Source: Vibrio metschnikovii CIP 69.14 (GTDB lineage Bacteria; Pseudomonadota; Gammaproteobacteria; Enterobacterales; Vibrionaceae). Taken from it: a DNA stretch of 64,000 nucleotides. The position numbers and the translations under genes were made by a program. Shown piece by piece: positions 35,335-44,726 of this stretch (within the stretch, counting starts at the first letter, position 1; every line of letters begins with the position of its first letter). The notes beneath the pieces are model-generated. The model had not been told where the DNA came from. It made no database searches and saw only the letters and a program-made list of their open reading frames with translations. The stretch lies in the NCBI RefSeq assembly GCF_000176155.1, contig NZ_ACZO01000007.1, forward strand, positions 806,001 to 870,000. The letters are read 5' to 3'.

Positions 35335-35901
35335 TTTATTGAGCCTCAGCAAAATCAATATATAAATTTTAATGGGAAAACTCAGTCTGATTTAGAAGTT
35401 TTCCTATTCTAATTTATTGATATTATAAGTTTATTGTTCTTTTTCGTGGCTATTGAAAGTTGAACGAGGCTTCTGTTTTTTCGGCCAACTTTGCCCTGAT
35501 AAATTGTGTACGCAAAAGGTTCTATTTTTGCTGAAAGGTCTCTTTCTTTGGTGTTGCTGGCTCATTGATTCCACAGGCTATTTCGCTTCAGCATGTTTGG
35601 GATCTCATGAACATCTTACTTGCTGGCAGTGTTTGGTTAGCGCAAGTTTATCGATGGTTGTGCGCTTTTGTCTGGTTCTGCTCTGATAAATTGTGTTCGT
35701 AAAAGGTTCAATTGTCGCTGAAAGGTCTCTTCCTTTGGTGTTGTTTGCCCCTTGATTCCGCAGGCTAATTCGCTTCAACTTATTTGGGATCTTATTTGCA
35801 CCAATGATTGCTGAAAGTAGGCAAGTTTATCATTTTGAGTTAAAGTGGCTGCAACCGATAATCATTGTAAAAATTCAATGTAATCAATGAGTAATAAGGC
35901 A
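35329..35901 (+). repeat. Family A gene-free cassette, copy A15
   Basis: Two-unit form; a 77-codon frame at 35453 is open only in this copy. Confidence 0.85.
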
Positions 35902-36024
35902 TAACAAGCACTTCAAGAGGGACTTCCAACGCGCAGCATTTTCATTATGCGTTGATTTCGGTGGTTTCGGTGTTGTGCAGAAACTTGGTAGTAGCGTTGT
36001 CAGCCCCTTAAGTGGGCGTTATAT
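35902..36024 (+). repeat. attC 45 (class a1)
   Basis: Core GTTATAT at 36018-36024; TAACAAGC start variant. Confidence 0.95.
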
Positions 36025-36051
36025 GCTTTTACGAAATATGGAGATGAGATA

Positions 36052-36327
36052 TTGGAATACAATCAAATAAGCCAATCTACAGATCGTGTTGTTGGGGTAG
36101 GCAATCGTCTGATTTCAGCAATTGATACCCTAGCTGAAAATCAAAAATTGCATCAAAAAGCCATAGAAGAAAGCTCTAAAGTTCAAGATAAGCATCAAAA
36201 GTCTATTGTAGCTTTAACGGTCGTTATTGCGCTTTGTACTGTTATTTATACAGCAGTAACAGTATGGTCGACAAAAATGCAGCATGACCAAATTGTTGCA
36301 ACTGAGCAGTCCTCAGCTAAAACTTGA
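36052..36327 (+). CDS. Small coiled-coil protein with C-terminal membrane helix
   Basis: 91 residues; TTG start after GGAGATGAGATA. Residues 1-48 form a polar helix (NRLISAIDTLAENQKLHQKA, then EESSKVQDKHQ), followed by one membrane helix at about 51-70 (IVALTVVIALCTVIYTAVTV) and a short tail. No known family. Tail-anchored topology. Function unknown. Confidence 0.6.
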   Translation: MEYNQISQSTDRVVGVGNRLISAIDTLAENQKLHQKAIEESSKVQDKHQKSIVALTVVIALCTVIYTAVTVWSTKMQHDQIVATEQSSAKT

Positions 36328-36336
36328 GTACGCATA

Positions 36337-36459
36337 TAACAAACGCTTCAAGAGGGACAGCCAACGCGCGGCATTTTTACTATGCGTTGGTTTTTGTGGT
36401 TACGGTGCTATGCTGAAAGTTGGTAGTAGCGTTGTCTGCCCCTTAAGCGGGCGTTAGGC
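36337..36459 (+). repeat. attC 46 (class a2)
   Basis: Core GTTAGGC at 36453-36459. Confidence 0.95.
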
Positions 36460-36474
36460 TATTCAGAGGATACT

Positions 36475-37074
36475 ATGACCGATTTAAAAAATAATGAGCA
36501 ATATTTCGACGTTTCATTTGAGAAGATTGCTACCCCTGAGCAGGAATATACCGACGTTGAATTTGAAGATTGCCAATTCTCTGATTGCGATTTCTCATCG
36601 GTTAAATTTCATAGATGTAAGTTCACAAACTGCACATTTGAACGCTGTAATTTGAGCTTGGTCGATTTTGCTAACTCAAAGTTATTTGAGCTTAAATTTC
36701 AAGACAGTAAGTTAGTTGGTGTTGATTGGACGAAAGCGACATGGCCAGTTTATCATTCAGACTTTGAGCTAAGTTTTAAGCGTTGTATTTTAAACGACTC
36801 GTCTTTCTTTGGCTTGACCTTAAATGAATTGGTTTTTGATGAGTGCAAGCTGCATGATGTTGATTTCCGTGAAGGTAACTTTGCTCGTTCAACAATGACT
36901 TATAGCGATTTTAGCCACAGTTTATTTATGAAAACAAATTTGCAAGGTGTTGATTTCAGTGAATCAACAGCATACTCAATTGACGTATTAGAAAATAACG
37001 TTAAAAAGGCAAAGTTTTCACGTTATGAAGCGTTAAGCTTACTAGAAAGTCTGGGTATTGAACTGGTGGATTAA
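36475..37074 (+). CDS. Pentapeptide-repeat protein (copy 1)
   Basis: 199 residues. Runs of A(D/N)LXX-type repeats from about residue 28 (VEFEDCQFSDCDFSSVKFHR, then CKFTNCTFERCNLSLVDFAN), a break around WTKATWPVYHS and a second block (LNDSSFFGLTLNELVFDECK), ending in a short C-terminal helix (SRYEALSLLESLG). The two-block right-handed beta-helix with a C-terminal dimer helix is the Qnr/MfpA layout, slightly shorter than Qnr (about 215). DNA mimicry towards gyrase is possible but not shown. ATG after CAGAGGATACT. Nearly identical to 54934-55533; a truncated third copy is at 22931. Confidence 0.88.
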   Translation: MTDLKNNEQYFDVSFEKIATPEQEYTDVEFEDCQFSDCDFSSVKFHRCKFTNCTFERCNLSLVDFANSKLFELKFQDSKLVGVDWTKATWPVYHSDFELSFKRCILNDSSFFGLTLNELVFDECKLHDVDFREGNFARSTMTYSDFSHSLFMKTNLQGVDFSESTAYSIDVLENNVKKAKFSRYEALSLLESLGIELVD

Positions 37075-37079
37075 TAGCC

Positions 37080-37203
37080 TAACAAAGCGTTAAAGAGGGA
37101 TTCGCAACGCGTAGCATTTTCGTTATGCGTTGATTTTATTGATTTTTAGTGTAATGCGGTGAGTTGGTAGTTGCGTTGCTCACCCCTTAACGCGGCGTTA
37201 TGC
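37080..37203 (+). repeat. attC 47 (class b)
   Basis: Core GTTATGC at 37197-37203. Confidence 0.95.
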
Positions 37204-37281
37204 CTCTTTTGTAAATCTCTAGCAATTGCTTAAATTAAGGTCTAAAATTAGGTCTGATTTTAATGCTTATATGGTGAAGTT

Positions 37282-37533
37282 ATGAGACAGGTATTAGCGA
37301 ATTGCTCTGCCAGTATTTCAGAGTTAAAGAAAAATCCAACTGCTCTTTTGAACGAGGCAGATGGTTCAGCTATTGCGATCCTTAACCACAACAAACCCGC
37401 AGCTTACCTTGTACCGGCTGAAACTTACGAGTATCTGATGGATATGCTTGATGATTATGAGCTTTCCCAAATAGTAGATAGTCGTCGTGGTGATTTGTCG
37501 CAAGCTGTGGAAATCAATATTGATGACTTATAA
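37282..37533 (+). CDS. Phd/YefM-family antitoxin (StbD-like)
   Basis: 83 residues. N-terminal DNA-binding domain with SASISELKKNPTALLNEADG and AIAILNHNKPAAYLVPAETYEYLMDMLDD, the Phd/YefM pattern; the acidic C-terminus should wrap the toxin. Overlaps the toxin gene by 11 bp. The 80-bp upstream region is unusually long for this array and has a direct repeat TTAAGGTCT / TTAGGTCT (about 37235-37255), a plausible autoregulatory site. Neutralises the toxin and represses the pair. Confidence 0.9.
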   Translation: MRQVLANCSASISELKKNPTALLNEADGSAIAILNHNKPAAYLVPAETYEYLMDMLDDYELSQIVDSRRGDLSQAVEINIDDL

Positions 37534-37810
37534 GTTAAAGTTTTTGCCAGCAGCCCAAAAGGAGTGGAGTAAGCTAGCGCCAACGATTCAGAGTCAATTT
37601 AAAAAGAAACTCAAAGAAAGGCTAGAAAACCCCCACGTCCCATCATCAAAATTACGAGGTTATGATTCTGTTTACAAAATCAAACTTCGTACATCTGGTT
37701 ATCGTTTGGCTTATGAAGTCATCGATAATGAAGTTGTCGTTTATGTACTCGCTGTTGGTAAACGAGACAAAGACGCTGTTTATAAGAAGCTGGCTTCACG
37801 CTTCAGCTAG
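37523..37810 (+). CDS. RelE/ParE-family toxin (StbE-like)
   Basis: 95 residues from the ATG at 37523, inside the antitoxin's last codons; the frame open from 37487 is not needed. TYKLKFLPAAQKEWSKLAP, KLRGYDSVYKIKLRTSGYRL and VYVLAVGKRDKDAVYK are RelE signatures, including the basic residues that bind ribosome/mRNA and the C-terminal Y. RelE toxins cut mRNA on the ribosome. In integrons such pairs help to hold the array by post-segregational killing. Confidence 0.92.
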   Translation: MTYKLKFLPAAQKEWSKLAPTIQSQFKKKLKERLENPHVPSSKLRGYDSVYKIKLRTSGYRLAYEVIDNEVVVYVLAVGKRDKDAVYKKLASRFS

Positions 37811-37815
37811 CGGCA

Positions 37816-37938
37816 TAACAAACGCTTCAAGAGGGACAGCCAACGCGTGGCATTTTTATTATGCGTTGGCTTTTGTGGTTACGATGTTATGCGGTAAGTT
37901 GGTAGTAGCGTTGTCTGCCCCTTAAGCGGGCGTTATGT
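37816..37938 (+). repeat. attC 48 (class a2)
   Basis: Core GTTATGT at 37932-37938. Confidence 0.95.
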
Positions 37939-37999
37939 GCTTTCGGAAAACGTTCAAAAGTAGTATAGAATCAGGTGTTTAAACTATTGGAAAGCAATT

Positions 38000-38413
38000 A
38001 TGCCTAAAGTCGTCCAACAGCAAATTGGCAATATCGCCCTTGTCGTCGAAAACTACGATGATGCCATTGATTTCTATACTAAAAAGCTTCAGTTTACGCT
38101 AGTCGAAGATACCGATTTAGGTGGCGGTAAGCGATGGGTTCAAGTTTCACCACCCAATTCGAATGGGACAAATTTACTGTTAGCCCAAGCGAGTACAGAT
38201 GAACAAACTCAGTTTATCGGTAACCAAACTGGCGGTAGAGTTTTCCTATTTCTACAAACGAATGACTTTTGGCGAGATTATGAGCTTATGAAAGCGAACG
38301 GTGTTGTTTTCAACGAATCGCCACGAATTGAAGAGTATGGAACGGTTGTAGTATTTCAGGATCTTTATGGAAATAAGTGGGATTTGTTGCAATTAAGCAG
38401 CGATCATCGTTAG
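38000..38413 (+). CDS. VOC family protein (copy 1 of a near-duplicate)
   Basis: 137 residues. IGNIALVVENYDDAIDFYTKKLQF is the first module; WVQVSPPNSNGTNLLLA, GGRVFLFLQTNDFWRDYELM and VVVFQDLYGNKWDLLQL complete the paired beta-alpha-beta-beta-beta fold, with the C-terminal Asp/Glu region as metal ligand. Likely a lyase, dioxygenase or resistance protein of unknown substrate. ATG after TTGGAAAGCAATT. The cassette 37933-38538 recurs at 47713-48318 with only a few changes (ANGVVFNES against ENGVVFNEA). Confidence 0.88.
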   Translation: MPKVVQQQIGNIALVVENYDDAIDFYTKKLQFTLVEDTDLGGGKRWVQVSPPNSNGTNLLLAQASTDEQTQFIGNQTGGRVFLFLQTNDFWRDYELMKANGVVFNESPRIEEYGTVVVFQDLYGNKWDLLQLSSDHR

Positions 38414-38421
38414 TACGCACA

Positions 38422-38544
38422 TAACAAACGCTTCAAGAGGGACTTCCAACGCGTGGCATTTTCATTATGCGTTGATTTTGGTGGTTACAGTGTTATGCGG
38501 AAACTTGGTAGTCGCGTTGTCAGCCCCTTAAGCGGGCGTTATGC
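38422..38544 (+). repeat. attC 49 (class a1)
   Basis: Core GTTATGC at 38538-38544. Confidence 0.95.
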
Positions 38545-38568
38545 GCTAATTGGAAAAATGACAGAAGA

Positions 38569-38928
38569 ATGAATCAGCATGAAAAGCTCAATTATGTAGA
38601 ATTTGCAGCGAAAGACTTAGAGTCAACGAAGGCATTCTTTTCAAAGGTTTTTGGCTGGAGCTTTGTTGACTATGGGCCTGAATACGCAGCTTTTTCAAAT
38701 GAAGGTTTAGATGGTGGTTTTTTCAAATCTGAGCGTTCTAGTCGGACTGAAAATGGTGGCGCACTCTTAGTTTTCTATAGTTCAGATATTGAAAGCACAT
38801 TGGAGAAAGTTGTGAAAAATGGCGGCGATATCATCCGTCCAATCTTTGAATTTCCTGGTGGTTGTCGTTTTCATTTTATAGAGCCAAGTGGTAATGAATT
38901 TGCTGTTTGGTCTGAAGCACGCGCATAA
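38569..38928 (+). CDS. VOC family protein, 119 aa
   Basis: KLNYVEFAAKDLESTKAFFSKVFGW is the first module and FPGGCRFHFIEPSGNEFAVWSE the last, with the Glu of VEF and the terminal E as metal-ligand candidates. It belongs to the short, glyoxalase-like branch found in many genomes and is not a copy of its neighbour at 38000. ATG after a weak site (GAAAAATGACAGAAGA). The stop is the attC TAA. Confidence 0.88.
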   Translation: MNQHEKLNYVEFAAKDLESTKAFFSKVFGWSFVDYGPEYAAFSNEGLDGGFFKSERSSRTENGGALLVFYSSDIESTLEKVVKNGGDIIRPIFEFPGGCRFHFIEPSGNEFAVWSEARA

Positions 38929-39049
38929 CAAAGCGTTAAAGAGGGATTCGCAACGCGTAGCATTTTCATTATGCGTTGATTTTATTGGTTTTTAGTGCGA
39001 TGCGGTGAGTTGGTCGTTGCGTTACTCACCCCTTAACGCGGCGTTATGT
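38926..39049 (+). repeat. attC 50 (class b)
   Basis: Core GTTATGT at 39043-39049. Confidence 0.95.
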
Positions 39050-39616
39050 TTTATTGAGCCTCAGCAAGATCAATTCACAAATTTTAATGGGAAAATCTGG
39101 TCTAATTTAAGAGGCTTTCTGTTCTAATTTGTTGATATTATGAGTTTATTGTTCTTTTTGGTGGCGATTAAAAGTTGAACGATGCTTTTGTGTTTTTATC
39201 GTGTTCTGCTCTGATAAATTGTGTACGCAAAAGGTTCTATTTTTGCTGAAAGGTCTCTTTCTTTGGCGTTGCTGGCTCATTGATTCCACAAGCTATTTCG
39301 CTTCAACATGTTTGGGATCTCATGAACATCTTGCTTGCTGACAGTGTTTGGTTCGTTCAAGTTTATCGATGATTTTGCGCTTTTTCCCGGCTCTGCTCTG
39401 ATAAATTGTGCACACAAAAGGTTCAATTGTCGCTGAACGGTCTCTTCCTTTGGTGTTGTTTGTCCCTTGATTCCGCAGGCTAATTCGCTTCAACTTATTT
39501 GGGATCTTATCGGCACCAATGATTGCTGAAAGTAGGCAAGTTTATCATTTTGAGTTAAAGTGTCTTGAACCAATAATCATTGTAAAAATCCAATGTAATC
39601 AATAGGTAATAAAACA
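39044..39616 (+). repeat. Family A gene-free cassette, copy A16
   Basis: Two-unit form, GAGCCTCAGCAAGATC sublineage. Confidence 0.85.
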
Positions 39617-39739
39617 TAACAAACGCTTCAAGAGGGACTTCCAACGCGTGGCATTTTCATTATGCGTTGATTTTTGTGGTTACGGTGTTATGCGGAAGCT
39701 TGGTAGTAGCGTTGTCAGCCCCTTAAGCGGGCGTTATAA
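39617..39739 (+). repeat. attC 51 (class a1)
   Basis: Core GTTATAA at 39733-39739. Confidence 0.95.
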
Positions 39740-39823
39740 CAACAGTTAATTATTGCGCTAGTAATCGCATCATTAAAAATAACTAAATTGTCAATATAAC
39801 TAATTCTTCACACGGGGAGTCCT

Positions 39824-40198
39824 ATGAATTATAAAACTTCAAAAATTTCAATAATTGTATTTTGTTCGTTGTTTATGCTGATTGGTTGCAGTGCAATCAT
39901 AATTTCAATTGCATTAGGGTTTAACTTATTTGGTCTGGTTTGGGGAGGTATGTTTGTTGCTATCCCTTTTCTTATTATGAAATCACGACTTAGCCAATTA
40001 TCTATGTTTGAGAAAATGACATACGAACGATATCGGGAGTTATATCCCAACAATTTTCGAGAAAACCGAGTTTCTTGTTATTCATGCGGAAATTCACGAG
40101 TCAATGTACGAGCGTTATTAAATAGAACTTATCATCGAGAACACTTCTGTTCACAATGTGGTAAGACGCTCTTCTTCTCTCAAGAGCTAATTAATTGA
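39824..40198 (+). CDS. Membrane protein with C-terminal zinc ribbon
   Basis: 124 residues; ATG after CACGGGGAGTCCT. Two membrane helices at about residues 8-31 and 34-52, an amphipathic stretch (MFEKMTYERYRELYPNNF) and a zinc ribbon CYSCGNSRV ... HFCSQCGKTLFFSQEL. The ribbon matches the one in the protein at 11318 (CFSCGSDKV ... CLSCKKTLF). Function unknown. Confidence 0.75.
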   Translation: MNYKTSKISIIVFCSLFMLIGCSAIIISIALGFNLFGLVWGGMFVAIPFLIMKSRLSQLSMFEKMTYERYRELYPNNFRENRVSCYSCGNSRVNVRALLNRTYHREHFCSQCGKTLFFSQELIN

Positions 40199-40227
40199 TA
40201 TATCAAATGAAAGTGGTTATGTTGTTA

Positions 40228-40350
40228 TAACAAACGCTTCAAGAGGGACTTCCAACGCGTGGCATTTTTATTATGCGTTGGTTTTTGTGGTTACGGTGTT
40301 ATGCGGAAAGTTGGTAGTAGCGTTGTCAGCCCCTTAAGCGGGCGTTATGC
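40228..40350 (+). repeat. attC 52 (class a1)
   Basis: Core GTTATGC at 40344-40350. Confidence 0.95.
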
Positions 40351-40916
40351 TTTATTGAGCCTCAGCAAAATCAATATATAAATTTTAATGGGAAAACCTA
40401 GCCTGATTTAAAGGTTTTCTATTCTAATTGATTGATATTATGAGTTTATTGTTCTTTTGGGTGGATATTGAAAGTTGAACGAGGCTTCTGTTTTTTCGGA
40501 CAACTTTGCTCTGATAAATTGTGTACGCAAAAGATTCAACAGTTGCTGAAAAGTCTCTTTCTTTGGTGTTACTGGTTCATTGATTCCACTGGCTATTTCG
40601 CTTCAGCATGTTTGGGATCTCATGAACATCTTGCTTGCTGACAGTGTTTGGTTAGCGCAAGTTTATCGATGTTTGTGCGCTTTTTTCCGGCTCTGCTCTG
40701 ATAAATTGTGTTTGTAAAAGGTTCGATTGTTGCTGAAAGGTCTCTTCCTTTGGTGTTGTTGACCCCTTGATTCCGCAAGCTAATTCGCTTCAACCTGTTT
40801 GGGATCTTATCGGCACAAATGATTGCTGAAAGTAGGCAAGTTTATTATTTTGAGTTAAAGTATTCGTAAGCAATAAATGTTGAAAAAGTTCAATTTAATC
40901 AATAAGTAATAAAGCA
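40345..40916 (+). repeat. Family A gene-free cassette, copy A17
   Basis: Two-unit form, close to A8/A14. Confidence 0.85.
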
Positions 40917-41039
40917 TAACAAACACTTCAAGAGGGACTTCCAACGCGCGGCATTTTCATTATGCGTTGATTTCGGTGGTTTCAGTGTTGTGCGGAAAGT
41001 TGGTAGTCGCGTTGTCAGCCCCTTAAGTGGGCGTTAGTT
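40917..41039 (+). repeat. attC 53 (class a1)
   Basis: Core GTTAGTT at 41033-41039, the same junction as upstream of the frameshifted copy at 1642. Confidence 0.95.
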
Positions 41040-41074
41040 GGCAGTGCAACTATGTATGATGGAAGTGAATTGAA

Positions 41075-41995
41075 ATGAGTGAAGAAATTGGAAATTTTAT
41101 ATCGCTAATCAACTCGATCGTAGCGTTTATTATATCTGTGATTGCTCTTATTTACACAGTTAGAACCTACCTTCTTAAATCAGGTTCAAGTGTTAGAGGT
41201 TCGTATGTCACTTGCTCCAGTATTTTTTGCGAAGATAAATATGTTTCTAGTGTTACATTAGAAAACCTGAAAGATCGCTCTACGGTCATTTTTAGTATTT
41301 ACCTAAAAATAGGGCATAACTATTTTCTAGAAATAGAAAATTTCGAAAGCTCTCCATTAATTTTAAAGCCTTTCGAAGTTTATCGAAAAGAATACGATGC
41401 TGTTGACTTATACAGCGTGAATATGAAGAGAATTCGACTGGATAGCTTATTTGATAACAAAAAAGTAAAAAAACAGTTATTGCTCTCAACATCAGACGGC
41501 AAGTACGTAGTAAATGACTACATTCGTATATGGAATCCGATTGTAGACTTTTTCAAAAACTACCTTACCGCGGTGATAAGAATTAACCGTGGGACATACA
41601 AAGGAAAGTCGTATGGTGGGAACACAAAGTTCATAGTTGATATTAAGCTTGAAAATGGTAAAGAGGAGGTTGTTGCTATTTATCCTCGCGACTATGAAAT
41701 AAGGTGTTTCAAGGGCTTTCGGTTGACGAAAGAAAGCTTGGAGTCAAAAGAGCAGTTAGAAAATTTTTTGTATGAGCAAGTTGGTTTAGGTAATTTAGTT
41801 TGTTCGGAAATCACGGTGCATGACATTGAGTCGTGGAATCAAGAAAACTACGATATTCAGCACAAAGAGAGTTTTGAAGCAGAATATTACAATTGGTTTA
41901 CGTATAGAGTAATTGGTTCAGTTCTTACCAAGTATGACAGTTATCGACTCCGACGCAAAAATAAGAAGGCGGTTAGTACGCGAAAAGCCAACTAA
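41075..41995 (+). CDS. Membrane-anchored protein of unknown function, 306 aa
   Basis: The intact copy of the pseudogene at 1642. One N-terminal membrane helix (FISLINSIVAFIISVIALIY, about residues 8-27), then a basic turn and a 270-residue soluble domain with alternating strands. The C-terminal region holds HDIESWNQENYD, an aromatic-rich segment (EAEYYNWFTYRV) and a basic tail. No motif recognised. ATG follows GGAAGTGAATTGAA, a weak ribosome site. The stop is the attC TAA. Confidence 0.75.
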   Translation: MSEEIGNFISLINSIVAFIISVIALIYTVRTYLLKSGSSVRGSYVTCSSIFCEDKYVSSVTLENLKDRSTVIFSIYLKIGHNYFLEIENFESSPLILKPFEVYRKEYDAVDLYSVNMKRIRLDSLFDNKKVKKQLLLSTSDGKYVVNDYIRIWNPIVDFFKNYLTAVIRINRGTYKGKSYGGNTKFIVDIKLENGKEEVVAIYPRDYEIRCFKGFRLTKESLESKEQLENFLYEQVGLGNLVCSEITVHDIESWNQENYDIQHKESFEAEYYNWFTYRVIGSVLTKYDSYRLRRKNKKAVSTRKAN

Positions 41996-42115
41996 CAAAC
42001 GCTTCAAGAGGGACAGCCAACGCGTGGCATTTTTACTATGCGTTGGTTTTTGTGATTACGGTGTTGTGCGGAAGCTTGGTAGTAGCGTTGTCTGCCCCTT
42101 AAGCGGGCGTTAGTT
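41993..42115 (+). repeat. attC 54 (class a2)
   Basis: Core GTTAGTT at 42109-42115. Confidence 0.95.
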
Positions 42116-42166
42116 GCTAAATTGTTTTCCATGTGTAAAGTGCCAAAAAATAGAGTAGAGAAATTT

Positions 42167-43744
42167 ATGTTAATTTTTATTAAATCAACCAGAAGTGAAC
42201 CTATACCCGCGATCGCTAAGAATACAGTGTATTTAAAGGAGGATAACTGGGATGATTTTGGCTTTAAAACTATCTTTACGATAATCGTTTTTGATGAGTT
42301 AGGCAATCGGTATGACTTGGGTGTCACAAAGATTGGTTACTTTGGTCAGTCTGAGGGTTGGACTAGTGAAAAAATTGATAAAAATTTCCGTTCATTGCCA
42401 AATGAATTTTTCTCAGTGGGTCAAGAGCCTGAGTTTTATGAAAAAATTAATAACTCACTAACTAGCGAATTTAAAAGTGCTTTACTGACAGGATTGGGAG
42501 ATATTGTTTTCAGTAGTAAGAGGTTATCTATCGCGGAAAGAGATGGCTCAAGGGGGGCGGATTCAGTATTTCATGCTTCATTATTGCGTAATGTTTCTTT
42601 GAGTGTAATAACTAGTCAATTTAAAAGGATTATTGAGGGAGGAGTTCCTCTTACAAAATATGATTTCTACTATGAAACAGAAGCCGATGATACTAGTTCA
42701 GGAATAATCTTGGAATTTAATATTGATCCTGAATCAAAACCCATTAGTAATATACACGCATTGATTGGTAGAAATGGAGTAGGAAAAACAACCATTTTGA
42801 ATAATATGGTTAATGCTATAATTTCAAATGGAAATAGTGAAAGGTCTAAAGTCGGGCATTTCTATCAACCAAGTATTTTTGGTCCTATTGACTTAGAAGA
42901 TGATTATTTTCGAGGTGTAATTTCAGTTTCATTTAGTGCCTTTGATCCTTTTACTCCACCACCTAAAGAGACTTTGAAAAATATAGACTTCAATTATATT
43001 GGCTTAAAAACCATAAATCAGTCTAGCTACAACGGTGAAGATAGACTCAAAACTAAGGATGAACTATGTCAAGAACTGCTGGATAGCCTGAAGGTTTGTT
43101 TGTCTGTAAGTGGTAAAAGAGAACGTTGGTTAAATGCTGTGCATAAACTAGAGTCAGATGTGAATTTTTCAAACATGGATCTAGATTCGCTTATTGAAAT
43201 CGAAGCAGGTGATTTAACTGAAGATAGACGTAATTTAGGTCTGGCAGCAATCGAAAAATTCACCAGCCTAAGCTCAGGTCACGCGATTGTGCTATTAATC
43301 TTAACTCGTTTAGTTGAATGTTTAGAAGAGAAAACTCTTGTACTGATTGATGAACCTGAAAGCCACCTTCATCCTCCTTTACTTTCTGCGTTCACACGTG
43401 CGCTTTCGGACATGTTATTGAATCGTAATGGTGTTGCTATCATCGCAACTCATTCTCCTGTGGTTTTGCAGGAAATACCTAAGTCTTGTGTGTCAATATT
43501 AAGACGAAATCGTACAGTTAGTACTGTTACTCGGCCTAAGAGTGAAACTTTTGGTGAGAACGTAGGTATTTTGACAAGAGAGATTTTTGGCCTCGAAGTG
43601 TCAAAATCTGGCTTTTATGATTTACTAGCTAAAAGCGTAAAAGAAGGAAAAAGTTACGATCAAATTCTTAGGGATTATCGAAACCAAATTGGTTACGAGG
43701 GGCAAGCTATTCTTCGTGCACTAATTGCGAATATAGAGGATTAA
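42167..43744 (+). CDS. Septu-like AAA ATPase (PtuA-type)
   Basis: 525 residues from the ATG at 42167 (GAGAAATTT upstream; the frame is open from 42122, so a longer start is possible). ABC/SMC-like ATPase: Walker A HALIGRNGVGKTTILNN (about 200-217), signature-like SLSSGHAIVLLIL, Walker B TLVLIDEPESHLHPPLL and H-loop AIIATHSPVVLQE, the order of AAA_15/AAA_21 ATPases. The next gene, two bases on, is an HNH nuclease, and the ATPase-HNH order is that of Septu (PtuAB) anti-phage systems. In Septu the ATPase controls the nuclease. No reverse transcriptase is present, which argues against a Ptu-type retron. Confidence 0.82.
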   Translation: MLIFIKSTRSEPIPAIAKNTVYLKEDNWDDFGFKTIFTIIVFDELGNRYDLGVTKIGYFGQSEGWTSEKIDKNFRSLPNEFFSVGQEPEFYEKINNSLTSEFKSALLTGLGDIVFSSKRLSIAERDGSRGADSVFHASLLRNVSLSVITSQFKRIIEGGVPLTKYDFYYETEADDTSSGIILEFNIDPESKPISNIHALIGRNGVGKTTILNNMVNAIISNGNSERSKVGHFYQPSIFGPIDLEDDYFRGVISVSFSAFDPFTPPPKETLKNIDFNYIGLKTINQSSYNGEDRLKTKDELCQELLDSLKVCLSVSGKRERWLNAVHKLESDVNFSNMDLDSLIEIEAGDLTEDRRNLGLAAIEKFTSLSSGHAIVLLILTRLVECLEEKTLVLIDEPESHLHPPLLSAFTRALSDMLLNRNGVAIIATHSPVVLQEIPKSCVSILRRNRTVSTVTRPKSETFGENVGILTREIFGLEVSKSGFYDLLAKSVKEGKSYDQILRDYRNQIGYEGQAILRALIANIED

Positions 43745-43746
43745 GT

Positions 43747-44586
43747 ATGTTCACAATCTGTAAGCCAACTTTAGATGCAGATGAAATTTTTGATGCTTGC
43801 ATTAAAGGTATACAAAATAATGAAAACAGAGTAAGGCTGTCTAATTCAAAATCATATATTAGAGCATGTTACAAAGTATATAAAATACATGCAGGCTATT
43901 CTTTACTGTATAAGCTAAATGACGAGTATGAAGCTACTGGTAAGCTTCTAAAAGACGAGTTAGTTAAACTATATGAGCAGCAACTTGTCAAAAATAAGGC
44001 AGGTAGAGTAAAGTATGACTTACTCTTAAGCTTGGCACCTAATGGTATATGCCCTTTTTGTGGTTTTTCTCAGGCAACCACCCTAGACCACTATATGCCT
44101 AAGAAAAAATATCCGAGCTTTTCGATAATCCCAATAAACTTAGTTCCTGCATGTAGTGACTGTAATAGAGGTAAGAACGAAGGTGTGGCCACTGACCAAA
44201 AGAGTCAGGTAATTCATCCATATTTTGATCATAAGTTGTTCAATGAACAGTGGTTGTATGCATCTGTGAAACAGACATCGCCAGCCTCAGTAACATTTTA
44301 TGTTAGTCCTCCAGATAACTGGCATCAAATTGATAAAGATAGGGTCAAAGCACACTTTGACGATTTCAAATTGGCAACTAGATTTTCTGTCCAAGTAGCG
44401 ACTGAGCTCGCTCCTTTGAAATATGAGTTAAAGAAAGTTTATGATATTTCTTCTAAGGTGGGCGTTAGAGATTTTTTAAATAGCAAGAAAGATGCTTCAG
44501 CTTGTGTTCATTTGAACTGGTGGAGAACTGCAATGTATCAAGCTTTGGCATCAAGTGATTGGTACTGTAATGGGGGCTTTCAATGA
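43747..44586 (+). CDS. Septu-like HNH endonuclease (PtuB-type)
   Basis: 279 residues; ATG after GAGGATTAAGT, two bases past the ATPase stop. The HNH core at about 97-142 reads ICPFCGFSQATTLDHYMPKK, then FSIIPINLVPACSDCNRGKN: two CxxC zinc knuckles enclosing DH (catalytic His) and the N...C..CN end, matching PtuB nucleases. Helical regions flank it. With the upstream ATPase it forms a two-gene unit on one cassette. Expected to nick or cut nucleic acid on phage infection; inferred from family context. Confidence 0.85.
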   Translation: MFTICKPTLDADEIFDACIKGIQNNENRVRLSNSKSYIRACYKVYKIHAGYSLLYKLNDEYEATGKLLKDELVKLYEQQLVKNKAGRVKYDLLLSLAPNGICPFCGFSQATTLDHYMPKKKYPSFSIIPINLVPACSDCNRGKNEGVATDQKSQVIHPYFDHKLFNEQWLYASVKQTSPASVTFYVSPPDNWHQIDKDRVKAHFDDFKLATRFSVQVATELAPLKYELKKVYDISSKVGVRDFLNSKKDASACVHLNWWRTAMYQALASSDWYCNGGFQ

Positions 44587-44603
44587 TAAATGTGCAACGC
44601 AAC

Positions 44604-44726
44604 TAACAAACGCTTCAAGAGGGACAGCCAACGCGTGGCATTTTTATCATGCTTTGGTTTTCGTGATTATGGTGTTATGCGGAAAGTGAGTAGTAGCGTT
44701 GTCTGCCCCTTAAGCGGGCGTTAGGA
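44604..44726 (+). repeat. attC 55 (class a2)
   Basis: Core GTTAGGA at 44720-44726. Confidence 0.95.

Noticed and set aside
42167..44586. Retron with Ptu effectors.
   Set aside because: No reverse transcriptase or msr/msd-like RNA lies between attC 54 and 55; the cassette has only the ATPase and the nuclease.
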